Shown: positions 16,065 through 24,600 of the stretch, piece after piece
Position numbering within the stretch: the first letter of the stretch is position 1
How the letters are laid out: each line of letters opens with the position of its first letter
Assembly: GCF_018332715.1 (NCBI RefSeq)
Contig: NZ_BOQP01000008.1
Location: 620,001 to 684,000, forward strand
Length of the DNA: 64,000 nt
From: Winogradskya consettensis
Lineage (GTDB): Bacteria > Actinomycetota > Actinomycetes > Mycobacteriales > Micromonosporaceae
Reading direction: 5' to 3'
The notes under the pieces: model-generated
What the model saw: the letters and a program-made list of their open reading frames with translations, nothing else
What the model was told of the DNA's origin: nothing
Database searches by the model: none
Made by a program: the position numbers and the translations under genes

Positions 16065-17176
16065 TGTCCCTGCGGGCCACCGACGACGAGATCGCAGGGG
16101 TACGCGCACGGTTCGTCGCGGCGCCGGCCACGACCGAGGAGGCCGCCGCGGTCCTCCGTGAGGCGGCGGCGTCAGGTCTGACCGTGGCCATCCGTGGCGC
16201 CGGAACGAAGATCGATTGGGGCAACCCACCGCGCAGCGCCGACCTCATCGTCGACACGACCCGGCTGACCGGAGTCGTCGAGCACGCCGCCGGAGACCTG
16301 ATCACCGTCGTCCGGGCCGGGACGCCCCTCGACTCCCTGGACTTCGGAACGCAGCAGCTCGCCCTGGACTCGCCGCTGCCCGGTGCCACGGTCGGCGGCA
16401 CGGTCGCGGTGAACACCAGCGGGCCACGGCGCCTGCTCTACGGGACGGCTCGGGACCTGCTGATCGGGATCACGGTGATCCGGCCCGACGCCACGATCAC
16501 CCGCTCGGGGGGCAAGGTCGTGAAGAACGTCGCCGGGTACGACCTGGGCAAGCTCTACACCGGCTCGTACGGCACTCTCGGCCTGATCACCGAATGCGTG
16601 TTCCGCCTGCACCCCGTCCCCGCCGCGCGGGCCTTCGTCACCGCCACCGTGCCCGCCCGGGACCTCGCCGCGCAGCTGGCCGCGATCCGGGCCGAGCAGG
16701 TGGTGCCGTCAGCCGTGGAGATCGACGCACCCGCCGACGGTCCCATCACGGTCGCCGTCCTGATCGAGGGCACCGCCGAGGGCGTCCACGACCGGGCGGC
16801 GCGGCTCGAGAAACTGCTCGGGGGCACGGTCTCCGGCGAGCCGCCGGCCTGGTTCGGGACATACCCCTGGCCCGCGGACGGGGTCGGGGTCAAGGTGGGC
16901 GTCGCGCTCTCCCGGGTGGCCGAGCTGCCTTCCGGCGTACGCGGCTCAGCAGCCACCGGTGTCCTCCACACCCACCTGACCGGTGACATCCCCGCGCGAC
17001 TCGCCGCACTTCGGGCGGCAGCCGAGTACGCCGTCGTGCTGACCGCTCCCCCGTCCGTGCGCGACGAGCTCGACATGTGGGGACCGGTCCCCGGGATCGA
17101 GCTGATGCGCCGGGTCAAGGACCAGTTCGACCCGGACCACCGCTTCGCACCCGGCCGATTCGCAGGAGGCATCTGA
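16064..17176 (+). CDS. glcE: Glycolate oxidase subunit GlcE (FAD-binding)
   Basis: A 370-residue protein whose ATG shares a base with the glcD stop (TGATG). It has a shortened FAD_binding_4 domain: VAIRGAGTKIDWG, LPGATVGGTVAVNTSGPRR, GKVVKNVAGYDLGKLYTGSY and GTLGLITECVFRLHP. These are the signatures that separate GlcE from GlcD, which has the full oxidase C-terminal domain. The end FDPDHRFAPGRFAGGI is the usual GlcE terminus. It works as part of the GlcDEF complex at the membrane. A 16-bp gap leads to glcF. Confidence 0.92.
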   Translation: MSLRATDDEIAGVRARFVAAPATTEEAAAVLREAAASGLTVAIRGAGTKIDWGNPPRSADLIVDTTRLTGVVEHAAGDLITVVRAGTPLDSLDFGTQQLALDSPLPGATVGGTVAVNTSGPRRLLYGTARDLLIGITVIRPDATITRSGGKVVKNVAGYDLGKLYTGSYGTLGLITECVFRLHPVPAARAFVTATVPARDLAAQLAAIRAEQVVPSAVEIDAPADGPITVAVLIEGTAEGVHDRAARLEKLLGGTVSGEPPAWFGTYPWPADGVGVKVGVALSRVAELPSGVRGSAATGVLHTHLTGDIPARLAALRAAAEYAVVLTAPPSVRDELDMWGPVPGIELMRRVKDQFDPDHRFAPGRFAGGI

Positions 17177-17192
17177 TGAGCGGGGCTTTCTG

Positions 17193-18452
17193 ATGGATGG
17201 CGCGTTCGACGACGACCGGCCCCCGCGGCGCGAGCTCGTCGACGACTGCGTGCACTGCGGCTTCTGCCTCACGACCTGCCCGACGTACGTGCTGTGGGGC
17301 GAGGAGGCGGACTCGCCACGCGGGCGGATCCACCTCATGAAACAGGGACTCGACGGCGAACCGATGACCGATTCCCTGGTCAAGCATGTCGACCAGTGCC
17401 TCGGCTGCATGGCGTGCGTGACGGCGTGCCCGTCCGGCGTGCGCTACAACCTGCTGATCGAGGACACCCGGGCGCAGGTCGAGCGGCAGGCCACGCGGAG
17501 CCTCGCCGAGCGGGCACGGCGGGCGGCGATCTTCGCTCTGTTCCCGTACCCACGGCGGTTGCGGCTGTTGCGGGGGCCGCTCCGGGCGTACCAGAAGACC
17601 GGTCTTCGCAAGGTCGTGGCGCGAGTGCTCCCGCCCACCCTGGCCACCCTCGATGCCCTCGCCCCGACGCTGCGCAGCGTGCCGCGCCCGCCCAGGCTGA
17701 TCCCTGCCCGCGGCAGGCGACGGGCAACCGTCGGCGTCCTGACCGGCTGCGTGCAGAGCGCGTTCTTCCCCGAGGTCAACGCCGCCACGATCCGCGTCCT
17801 GGCCGCCGAGGGCTGCGATGTCATCGTGCCACCGTCGCAGGGCTGCTGCGGCGCGCTGAGCGTGCACAACGGCCGCAGGGCGGAGGCCCAGGAATTCGCC
17901 CGCCGGACGATCGACGCCTTCGCCCGGGCCGCGGTCGACTACGTGGTGGTCAACGCCGCCGGCTGCGGATCATCCATGAAGGAGTACGGCGAGCTGCTGC
18001 CGTGGGATCCCCGCGCGACGCTGTTCGCCGAGAAGGTGCGCGACCTGTCGGAAATCCTGGTCGCGCTCGGCCCGGTCGCGAAACGCCACCCGCTGCCGAT
18101 GACGATCGCCTACCACGACGCCTGCCACCTCGCGCATGCCCAGGGAATCCGCGCGCAGCCCCGCGCCCTGCTCGACGCCATCCCGTCCCTGGACGTCCGC
18201 GAGATCGCCGACCCGGACATCTGCTGCGGCTCGGCCGGCGTCTGGAACATCCTCAACCCCGAACCGGCCGCCGCCCTCGGCGAACGCAAGGCCCGCACGG
18301 TCCTGGACACCGGCGCGTCACTGCTGGTCACCGCCAACCCGGGCTGCCTGATGCAGATCGCCGCCGCCGCCCGCAAACTCGGCACCCCCATCGACGTCGC
18401 CCACACCGCCACCGTCCTCGACGCCTCGATCCGCGGCATCACCCTGTCGTGA
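17193..18452 (+). CDS. glcF: Glycolate oxidase iron-sulfur subunit GlcF
   Basis: A 419-residue protein with two [4Fe-4S] motifs, CVHCGFCLTTCP (Cys19, 22, 25, 29) and CLGCMACVTACP (Cys69, 72, 75, 79), followed by two CCG domains: VLTGCVQS with QGCCGALSVHNG, and YHDACHLAHAQG with ICCGSAGVWN. It carries electrons from the GlcDE flavins to the quinone pool. The ATG at 17193 begins MDGAFDDDRPPRRELVDDC. The operon is complete here, without the lactate permease, malate synthase or GntR regulator found beside glc genes in enterobacteria; it ends about 70 bp before an arsR gene. Confidence 0.93.
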   Translation: MDGAFDDDRPPRRELVDDCVHCGFCLTTCPTYVLWGEEADSPRGRIHLMKQGLDGEPMTDSLVKHVDQCLGCMACVTACPSGVRYNLLIEDTRAQVERQATRSLAERARRAAIFALFPYPRRLRLLRGPLRAYQKTGLRKVVARVLPPTLATLDALAPTLRSVPRPPRLIPARGRRRATVGVLTGCVQSAFFPEVNAATIRVLAAEGCDVIVPPSQGCCGALSVHNGRRAEAQEFARRTIDAFARAAVDYVVVNAAGCGSSMKEYGELLPWDPRATLFAEKVRDLSEILVALGPVAKRHPLPMTIAYHDACHLAHAQGIRAQPRALLDAIPSLDVREIADPDICCGSAGVWNILNPEPAAALGERKARTVLDTGASLLVTANPGCLMQIAAAARKLGTPIDVAHTATVLDASIRGITLS

Positions 18453-18531
18453 CGCACCATCCGGGGCCGCGACTCCGCGGGATCCGTTCTTCTAGTTGAC
18501 GCTTGATAAAGCGGATGGTTGAGTAAGCGTC

Positions 18532-18867
18532 ATGCAGAAGCAGCAGCTCGACGCGGTGTTCACCGCGCTCAGCGACAGCACCCGGCGGGACATCGTGGCG
18601 CGACTGAGCACGGGCGAGGCGACGGTCAAAGAGCTCGCCGAGCCGTACGCCATGAGCATGCAGGCCGTCTCCCAGCACATCCGGGTGCTCGAGCGGTCCG
18701 GGCTGATCAGCCAGGGCCGGCACCGCCAGACCCGGCCGTGCCGGCTCGAGCCCGCAGCGCTCGACGCCGCGCTCTCATGGATCGAGGAGAGCCGGCGCAC
18801 CTGGTCGGAGCGCGTCGACCGGCTGGAGACCCGCCTCGCCGACCTGCAGCAGGAGGCAGACCAGTGA
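18532..18867 (+). CDS. ArsR-family winged-helix repressor
   Basis: A 111-residue regulator: VFTALSDSTRRDIVARLSTG (first helices), TVKELAEPYAMSMQAVSQHI (helix-turn-helix), then ERSGLISQGRHRQTRPCRLE (wing). No metal-binding CVC box is present; this class is usually paired with SRPBCC proteins. The stop overlaps the GTG of the next gene in GTGA, so the two form a coupled pair. It probably represses its own operon. Confidence 0.88.
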   Translation: MQKQQLDAVFTALSDSTRRDIVARLSTGEATVKELAEPYAMSMQAVSQHIRVLERSGLISQGRHRQTRPCRLEPAALDAALSWIEESRRTWSERVDRLETRLADLQQEADQ

Positions 18868-19820
18868 TCATCTCCAGGAGGATCCTGCGCGCACCCCGCG
18901 ACCTGGTGTGGCGGTGCCTCACCGAGCCCGCCGAGCTCGCGCACTTCTGGGGCCCGGCCGGCATGCACACGCCGGTCGACGGCATCGTCGTCGAGCTGCG
19001 TCCCGGCGGCCGCTTCGAGACGCTGATGATCGGCGAGCACGGCACCCACCGCATGGTCGCGACCTTCACCGAGGTCGTCGCCCCTTCCACGCTCGCCTGG
19101 ATCGAGCCGGCGTCCGGGATGCACACCACGAGCACCCTGGCCGACCTCGGCGACGGCACCACCGAGCTCGTGATCCAGCAACGCCACGTGCCCGAAGCGA
19201 TGCGTACGCCCGAAGCCCGCGCCGGGTTCCTCACCTCGCTCGACAAGCTCGAACAACACCTCGTCACCCGGCAGTGGGTCGCGGAGACCTACCAGGGCCT
19301 CGCCGAACTGCTCACCGCCGACGACGTCTGGGACAGGCCGTCGCTGTGCGAGAAGTGGCTCGTACGCCACGTCGTCGCGCATGTGACGATGCCGGTGCGG
19401 CTGACTCCGGCGCTGTTCGGAGCGAAGATGGCAGCAGCCCGCGGCGACTTCACCGTCCTCTCCGACACCGTGGCCGTCCGCGACGGCTCGCTGCCCGCCG
19501 CCGATCTCCTCGCCCAGCTCCGGTCACCGGACCTGCACGCCTGGCAGCCGCCGGGCGGGGGCGCGGCCGGCGCCCTCAGCCACGCCGTCATCCACTCCCT
19601 GGACGTGACGATCGCCCTCGGCCGGCCACCGGTCGCCCCGGCCGAAGCCGTCACCGCCGTCCTCGACCAGCTCACCGCCGCCAACGGCACGCTGTTCGGC
19701 GTCGACCTGACCGACACCCGCCTCGAAGCCACCGACATCACCTGGACCTGGGGAGACGGCCGCGTCACCCGCGCGGACAGCGGTTCCCTGGTGGCGCTCC
19801 TGAGCGGACGGACGCTGTGA
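18864..19820 (+). CDS. Fusion of SRPBCC (AHSA1-type) domain and mycothiol maleylpyruvate isomerase-like domain
   Basis: A 318-residue two-domain protein. Residues 1-140 are an AHSA1-type SRPBCC domain (APRDLVWRCLTEPAELAHFW, LRPGGRFETLMI, SLDKLEQHLV). From about 145 to 300 it matches the DinB-fold MDMPI N domain: ADDVWDRPSLCEKWLVRHVV followed by HVTMP, and later HAVIHSLDVTIALG, containing the Asp and His expected at the metal site. Each domain is usually a separate protein; fusion suggests that one binds a hydrophobic ligand and the other acts on it with a thiol cofactor or metal. The GTG at 18864 overlaps the ArsR stop. Its stop directly abuts the convergent gene's stop at 19821. Confidence 0.85.
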   Translation: MIISRRILRAPRDLVWRCLTEPAELAHFWGPAGMHTPVDGIVVELRPGGRFETLMIGEHGTHRMVATFTEVVAPSTLAWIEPASGMHTTSTLADLGDGTTELVIQQRHVPEAMRTPEARAGFLTSLDKLEQHLVTRQWVAETYQGLAELLTADDVWDRPSLCEKWLVRHVVAHVTMPVRLTPALFGAKMAAARGDFTVLSDTVAVRDGSLPAADLLAQLRSPDLHAWQPPGGGAAGALSHAVIHSLDVTIALGRPPVAPAEAVTAVLDQLTAANGTLFGVDLTDTRLEATDITWTWGDGRVTRADSGSLVALLSGRTL

Positions 19821-22247
19821 TCACGCCAGCATGGCCTTCGCGGTGCGGGCAGCCTTGCCGGAGCCGCGCAGGGTTCCGAGCCACGCGTGCAGGGCCGGGT
19901 CGTCGGCGGGGCGGACGTGCAGCCGCAACGATTCCTCGTGCAGTACCGTGACCAGCGCATGCAGGCCGGCGTACCCATTGTCCAGGCGTGGCAGCAGCAG
20001 CGTGAGCACCTCCACCACCTTGGGGGCAGTGTCCTGACCCGCGATCGCGGCGTCACGCAGCGACGTCGCCCAGCGGGTGGGTTTGCACGGCCCGCTCAGC
20101 TGGGCCATCGCCGCCGCCAGCTGCTCGTTCGTGATCCGGCCCGCGACGAGGACGTCGACGGCCCGGGTCCTGCCGACCGGGTCGCCGCAGGACAGACCCG
20201 ACGCCAGGGTCGCCGCCGCCATCGGGCCCAGGCGGCCGGGGTGGGTCAGCAGGGCGTCGAGGACCGCGACGGTGTTGTGCTCGACCTCGGTCCCGATCGC
20301 GTCGAGCGTGGAACGCACGCCGCGGGCGAAGAACGGCTCGGCGTCGTGCGGCCAGGTCAGCGCGGCCCAGGCGACCCAGTCGGGGCCGCCGGTCCAGGAA
20401 TCGTCGGGTGCCCCGTCGCTCCAGGGCCGGACCACTGTGGGCTGGTCGCCGGGGGTGAGCCGGTGCTTCCACGGCGGGTCGGTGGTCAGGCTCGCGCGCC
20501 AGTGCACGCCGAACTCGTAGCGGTCGGGGCGCAGGGCCAGCTCGTACGTCGCCGCCCGGCCCTGCCCCGGGCCGTCGAGACCGGCGGCGATCAGGTGCGG
20601 GTCGTCCGCGTACGGTGCACGGGCCCGGGCGGCGGCCACCCACCAGGCGTCCGTGCCGATCGGGGCCGGCGGGCCGCCCAGGGCGTACCGGACGACCTGG
20701 CCCATCTCGCCCGGAAGATCCCCCGCCGCTCGCAGGGCCTCGTCGCGTCCCTCGGGGGCGATCCGCAGCAGCGCGGCGACCAGGTCGTGGTGGCCGGGGG
20801 TCCGGTCCCGCAGCCGCCGCACCAGCGCCATCGGCGCGATCCAGCCCGCGGCGTCGGTCGGCGTGGCCACGGTCGGGCCCTGCTCCAACCGGGCGTGCAG
20901 CAGCGCCTGGGCCGGCATGCCGTACCGCGGATGCTCGATCCCACCGGCGGTCAGGACCAGCGACGCGAGATGCCCGCGCAGTTCCCAGCTGCTCTGATCT
21001 CCGCGCGCCACCGTCGACGCCCGCTTGACAATCGGACGCAACAGGTCTGACATTTCGGAAATGGCCGCGAGAAACAGCTCGACCTCGACCGGGTCCCGGG
21101 CATCCTCCATCAACGCCGCGGCGCGTTCCGTGAAGTCGTCAGCCGTCATAGCCACCAGCTCCCGGGCAGGCTCCTGGTACGCCGCCACCTCCCCGCCCGC
21201 CGCAGGGATCGCCGCAGGGATCGCCGCACCGAGCCACTCCGCCGCCACGCGCTGCACTGACGGCTCCAGGGCTTCCAGCCGACCGGCCACAACGTCCCTG
21301 GCGTCCAGCGACCGCAGCAACTCCAGGGCCTTGAGCTGCACGTCACCGTGGGCATGCGCGAGACCCCAACCAGCGGCCTCCGCAACCTCCCCCGGATGCC
21401 GTTTCGCCACAGCGGCAAGAAGCCGCAAGACTCCGAGAGCGGTCTTCTTGACCGGTACGCCCAACGCGGGCACACACGCCACCACGAACTCCGCGTCATC
21501 GAGCCGCCCAGCCTTGTCCAGCGTGGCCAGACAGCGCACCGCCATCCCGACCGTGGCGGTCACCTGACTCCGCAACAGGTCGAGCAGCAGCGCCTGATCC
21601 GCGGCCAGCTCGTCCACAGTGGGTGACAAGCTCTCGTACGTCGCCGAGAACCACCCGGCCCGGAACGCGCTGAAGCCCCGCCCCAGCGCCAGCAGACAGC
21701 TCCGCAGCACCCGCGCCCGGTCCAGCACGCCGTCCTCGATCAGGTCGGCGAACGCCAGGCGCCACCCCGCTCCCACCGCGACGTACTTGTCCAGCGCCGC
21801 GAGGCTCACCTCACCGCCGCCCTCGACCTCGAAGACGCGCCACAACGCCCGCTCGACCAGCTCCGGGTCGTCGCGCAGCAGGCCCCGCCGCCGCTGATCA
21901 CCCCAGCGGTCACCGAGACCGGAGACCATCGCCAGCACATAGTCGTCGTCGGGCTCGAGCGTGACCAGGCCGAGGCGTTCCAGCGTGCGGATCTCGGTGA
22001 ACGTGTCGCTCCCGATCGTGGAGGTGGCCAGCACCCGGACCCGCTCCCGGACCAGCCGCCCCACCCACGCGGGCGCCGCCGCCCCGAAAGGCGTCCCTCC
22101 CCCGCCGTCCTTCACAAGATCCGTGAAGGCCTCGAACAACGCCGGCCAGGTGCGCCGCTCCGGCTCCCACCGGGCAAGATCACGAACGAGATCTCCGCCG
22201 GGTACGCCCGACAGCTCCGCAAACGACGGAAGGTGATACGCCGTCAC
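19821..22247 (-). CDS. Large hypothetical helical-repeat protein (DUF6493-like)
   Basis: An 808-residue soluble protein without signal peptide or membrane segment. It is almost entirely alpha-helical by composition, with recurring Leu/Ala-rich helix pairs such as LRLLAAVAKRHPGEVAEAAG, LKALELLRSLDARDVV and MALVRRLRDRTPGHHDLVAA, suggesting HEAT-type repeats. Conserved-looking segments include TGGPDWVAWAALTWPHDAEP. I recall actinobacterial proteins of this type under DUF6493, function unknown; that name is from memory. The GTG start at 22247 overlaps the stop of a TetR gene in GTGA, so the two are translationally coupled. Confidence 0.75.
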   Translation of the reverse strand: MTAYHLPSFAELSGVPGGDLVRDLARWEPERRTWPALFEAFTDLVKDGGGGTPFGAAAPAWVGRLVRERVRVLATSTIGSDTFTEIRTLERLGLVTLEPDDDYVLAMVSGLGDRWGDQRRRGLLRDDPELVERALWRVFEVEGGGEVSLAALDKYVAVGAGWRLAFADLIEDGVLDRARVLRSCLLALGRGFSAFRAGWFSATYESLSPTVDELAADQALLLDLLRSQVTATVGMAVRCLATLDKAGRLDDAEFVVACVPALGVPVKKTALGVLRLLAAVAKRHPGEVAEAAGWGLAHAHGDVQLKALELLRSLDARDVVAGRLEALEPSVQRVAAEWLGAAIPAAIPAAGGEVAAYQEPARELVAMTADDFTERAAALMEDARDPVEVELFLAAISEMSDLLRPIVKRASTVARGDQSSWELRGHLASLVLTAGGIEHPRYGMPAQALLHARLEQGPTVATPTDAAGWIAPMALVRRLRDRTPGHHDLVAALLRIAPEGRDEALRAAGDLPGEMGQVVRYALGGPPAPIGTDAWWVAAARARAPYADDPHLIAAGLDGPGQGRAATYELALRPDRYEFGVHWRASLTTDPPWKHRLTPGDQPTVVRPWSDGAPDDSWTGGPDWVAWAALTWPHDAEPFFARGVRSTLDAIGTEVEHNTVAVLDALLTHPGRLGPMAAATLASGLSCGDPVGRTRAVDVLVAGRITNEQLAAAMAQLSGPCKPTRWATSLRDAAIAGQDTAPKVVEVLTLLLPRLDNGYAGLHALVTVLHEESLRLHVRPADDPALHAWLGTLRGSGKAARTAKAMLA

Positions 22248-22825
22248 GGCCTCGCCCCGCGGATGAACTGGTCAACGGCGGTCTCGAGGAGCCCGTCGAG
22301 CAGCTCCGGCACGAGCAGACTACCGTTGATCAGCGACGCGATCCCGTGCAGCGTCGCCAGCAGCACGACCCCCACCCGCTGCGAGTCCCCGGCGGCGAGC
22401 ACCCCCTGCTCCTGCCCCTGCACGATCAGGGCATCCATCAGCCCGAACGGCGCGGAGGCGGCCACGGCGATCCGCTCGGCACCCTCGCGATGCTTCCCGG
22501 CGAACATCAGCTCCAGCAACGCGGCATCATCGGTCGCAAACTTCAGGTACGCCGCGGCGATCGCATGCAGCCGCGGCACGAACTCCGTCCCGGCAACGTT
22601 CAGCGCCACCCGCAACGTCGCATCCAGCCGCGCGAACCCGGCCTCGACCAGCGCATCCAGCAACGCCTGCCGATCCGCAAAATGCCGCCGCGGCGCGGCA
22701 TGACTGACCCCGGCCTCCCGAGCCAGCTCCCGCAACGACAGCTGCTCCGCCCCATCCTCCCGCAACCTGCGCTCAGCGGCATCCAGCAACGTCGTCCGAA
22801 GATTCCCATGGTGATAAGCAGGCAC
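22244..22825 (-). CDS. TetR-family transcriptional regulator
   Basis: A 193-residue regulator. Residues 5-50 hold the DNA-binding domain (NLRTTLLDAAERRLREDGAE, LSLRELAREAGVSHAAPRRH), followed by a ligand-binding helical domain of the type labelled TetR_C_13/WHG. TetR regulators with this N-terminus are often divergent from a short-chain dehydrogenase; here only a remnant of one lies divergently. The stop overlaps the start of the 808-residue helical protein. It may now control only its own transcript and that gene. Confidence 0.88.
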   Translation of the reverse strand: MPAYHHGNLRTTLLDAAERRLREDGAEQLSLRELAREAGVSHAAPRRHFADRQALLDALVEAGFARLDATLRVALNVAGTEFVPRLHAIAAAYLKFATDDAALLELMFAGKHREGAERIAVAASAPFGLMDALIVQGQEQGVLAAGDSQRVGVVLLATLHGIASLINGSLLVPELLDGLLETAVDQFIRGARP

Positions 22826-22886
22826 CCGACCACCCTAGTCCAATGTTGCCGCTGCCACCATTGTTGTCATCGCATACATCGTCGCT

Positions 22887-23072
22887 CATGCCAACGTTCT
22901 CCCCGCCTCCCTCACCGGCCGGACCGCCATCATCACCGGCGCCACCAGCGGCATCGGCCGAGCAGCAGCCCGCGCCCTCGCCACCCAGGGCGCCCACGTC
23001 GTACTAGCCGTCCGAACCCCCGCCAAAGGCCAGGCCGCCGCAGGAACCGCAGGCGAAATCGGCGGGACGCGG
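22887..23072 (+). pseudogene. Truncated short-chain dehydrogenase/reductase (SDR) remnant
   Basis: In one frame the DNA encodes [30 protein letters not shown], then [20 protein letters not shown], an unmistakable SDR beginning with the TGxxxGIG cofactor loop and the arginine that selects NADP. No ATG, GTG or TTG precedes it in this frame, and after about 60 codons the similarity stops at GEIGG and runs into unrelated sequence before the gene at 23102. The rest (YxxxK site, substrate loop) is gone. It was probably the divergent target of the TetR gene. Confidence 0.8.
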
Positions 23073-23101
23073 ATGCATGACTTGCTCTATCGTCTGGCCG
23101 G

Positions 23102-23491
23102 ATGCCGAACGTCGAACACCCCACCAGCCTCTTCGCCGGCTGCACCCAACGGGCCTATCTGTATTTCGCACGGAGTGTCGGCGCCGACGGCCCGCCGTAC
23201 AACGCCAACGAGTTGGAGCTGATGGCGTTCGACCCGGGCGACGTCACTCTCATGGTGGGACTACAGCCGACGGACTCGTGGCAGCGCGGTGATCGACACC
23301 CCAGTCGACCGGAACCACGGCGTTTCAGCAGCTGGCAGTACGGACTGCCCAAGGTTCGAACGTTCTGCACCGAGGACGGGAGCATCCATGTCTCCATCGC
23401 CGCCATCACGTACACAGCCGAAACCGTCAAGCGTCTGGCGCGGCTCAACGCATCAGTTGATCACGACCAATACGTCTACCTGCCTGACTAA
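23102..23491 (+). CDS. Hypothetical protein
   Basis: A 129-residue protein with good third-position G/C bias. It begins [20 protein letters not shown] and contains [15 protein letters not shown] and [18 protein letters not shown]. No signal peptide, membrane segment or family motif is recognised; the mixture of strands and charged residues suggests a small globular domain. Its TAA stop is immediately followed by the ATG of the next gene, so the two are one unit. Its start lies just after the SDR remnant, which suggests that a deletion or insertion here brought in these genes. Confidence 0.6.
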   Translation: MPNVEHPTSLFAGCTQRAYLYFARSVGADGPPYNANELELMAFDPGDVTLMVGLQPTDSWQRGDRHPSRPEPRRFSSWQYGLPKVRTFCTEDGSIHVSIAAITYTAETVKRLARLNASVDHDQYVYLPD

Positions 23492-24487
23492 ATGCCTCCG
23501 ATACCGCCGATCGGCAGTGCCGCCTGGGACCGGGAGCTGACAACGCTCGGCATCGATCGCCCGACCGTCGACCGGGAGTTGCACAGCGCCGTCGAGGACG
23601 CCATCGCCGAAGGAACCGCCGAGCCCGACGGCCACGACGTGTACCTCAACGACGCGTCACCCGAGACCGCGGCCGTACTGGTCCTGTTCCATCAGAGCCA
23701 CCCGTCGTACTCCGCGCTGATGTATCTGAGCTTCGCCTGGCACAACGCAGACGGCCGGCTCCGCGACTGGATCGTGCGCCAGTACGCCGCCATGCTCGTC
23801 CACGGCCCCCGGCCGGTCACCGACTCGGCCACGTACGGCCTGGCCATCGACTACTTCGAGGACCGCAAAGCGGCACCCGGCTTCTTCGCCGCCCTCCTGC
23901 CCCAGATCCCGACCGGCAACTGGGGCGGACTCCTGCGCGCCGCGGGCCCTCTGACATGGCCGATCAAGCGGCAGCTCTTCCTGACCGCCGCAGAGCACCC
24001 GGATCTCCACGAAGCCCTGGCAGAGGGAATGGCCGCGTCCTTCTTCGGCGTCTACGGCGACATCTCCGCCCCCGAGGCAGCCGACCTGCTGCAACACATC
24101 ACCGTCGCCGACGACCAGACCCGAGCGGCCCTGACCGAAGCCACCACCCAACCGCTCCTGATGCAATCCGGCTCAGCGATCGTGGTGACCGACCCCCGCT
24201 GGACCCACCCCGACAGCTTCCTCCTGGAAATGACCGTCACCCACGGCCACCGACGATGGTCCCCTCGATCCGAACTGGTCATCAACGGCCAGGCCCACGG
24301 CCGGCTCGCCCACTGGTCCTTCCCGTTCCACCACGCATGGGACCACCTGACCCTCCCCGGGCGAACATTGAACAAGCCGCACCTGCACCGCATCGAAGGC
24401 ACCCCCAGCGATGCCGCAGACCTCGTGGACCGGGAAATAGAGCTGTGGCTGCCCGGGTTACGCACCTACCTCGCCCAGCAACGCTGA
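23492..24487 (+). CDS. Hypothetical protein
   Basis: A 331-residue soluble protein, rich in Trp and His, starting directly at the base after the previous stop. Segments include VLVLFHQSHPSYSALMYLSF, IPTGNWGGLLRAAGPLTWP and VYGDISAPEAADLLQHITV. The C-terminal third is beta-like (MTVTHGHRRWSPRSELVING, HWSFPFHHAWDHLTLP). No catalytic motif is recognised. The N-terminal two thirds look helical and could be scaffold repeats. It is probably cotranslated with the 129-residue protein; together they may be a two-component unit of unknown role. Confidence 0.6.
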   Translation: MPPIPPIGSAAWDRELTTLGIDRPTVDRELHSAVEDAIAEGTAEPDGHDVYLNDASPETAAVLVLFHQSHPSYSALMYLSFAWHNADGRLRDWIVRQYAAMLVHGPRPVTDSATYGLAIDYFEDRKAAPGFFAALLPQIPTGNWGGLLRAAGPLTWPIKRQLFLTAAEHPDLHEALAEGMAASFFGVYGDISAPEAADLLQHITVADDQTRAALTEATTQPLLMQSGSAIVVTDPRWTHPDSFLLEMTVTHGHRRWSPRSELVINGQAHGRLAHWSFPFHHAWDHLTLPGRTLNKPHLHRIEGTPSDAADLVDREIELWLPGLRTYLAQQR

Positions 24488-24600
24488 CCGGTCAGCTGGC
24501 GCCAGTCGGCGTGGGAAGGCCCAACTTCACGCTCGTCAACTGACCGTGAACGCGGGCGATCAGGGTTACGCGTAGCCCGTTGGCGAGCGTTTGCCATCGT

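Noticed and set aside
23070..24500. Insertion sequence or integrase bringing in the two unknown genes
   Set aside because: No transposase, terminal inverted repeats or target duplication could be seen around the SDR breakpoint.
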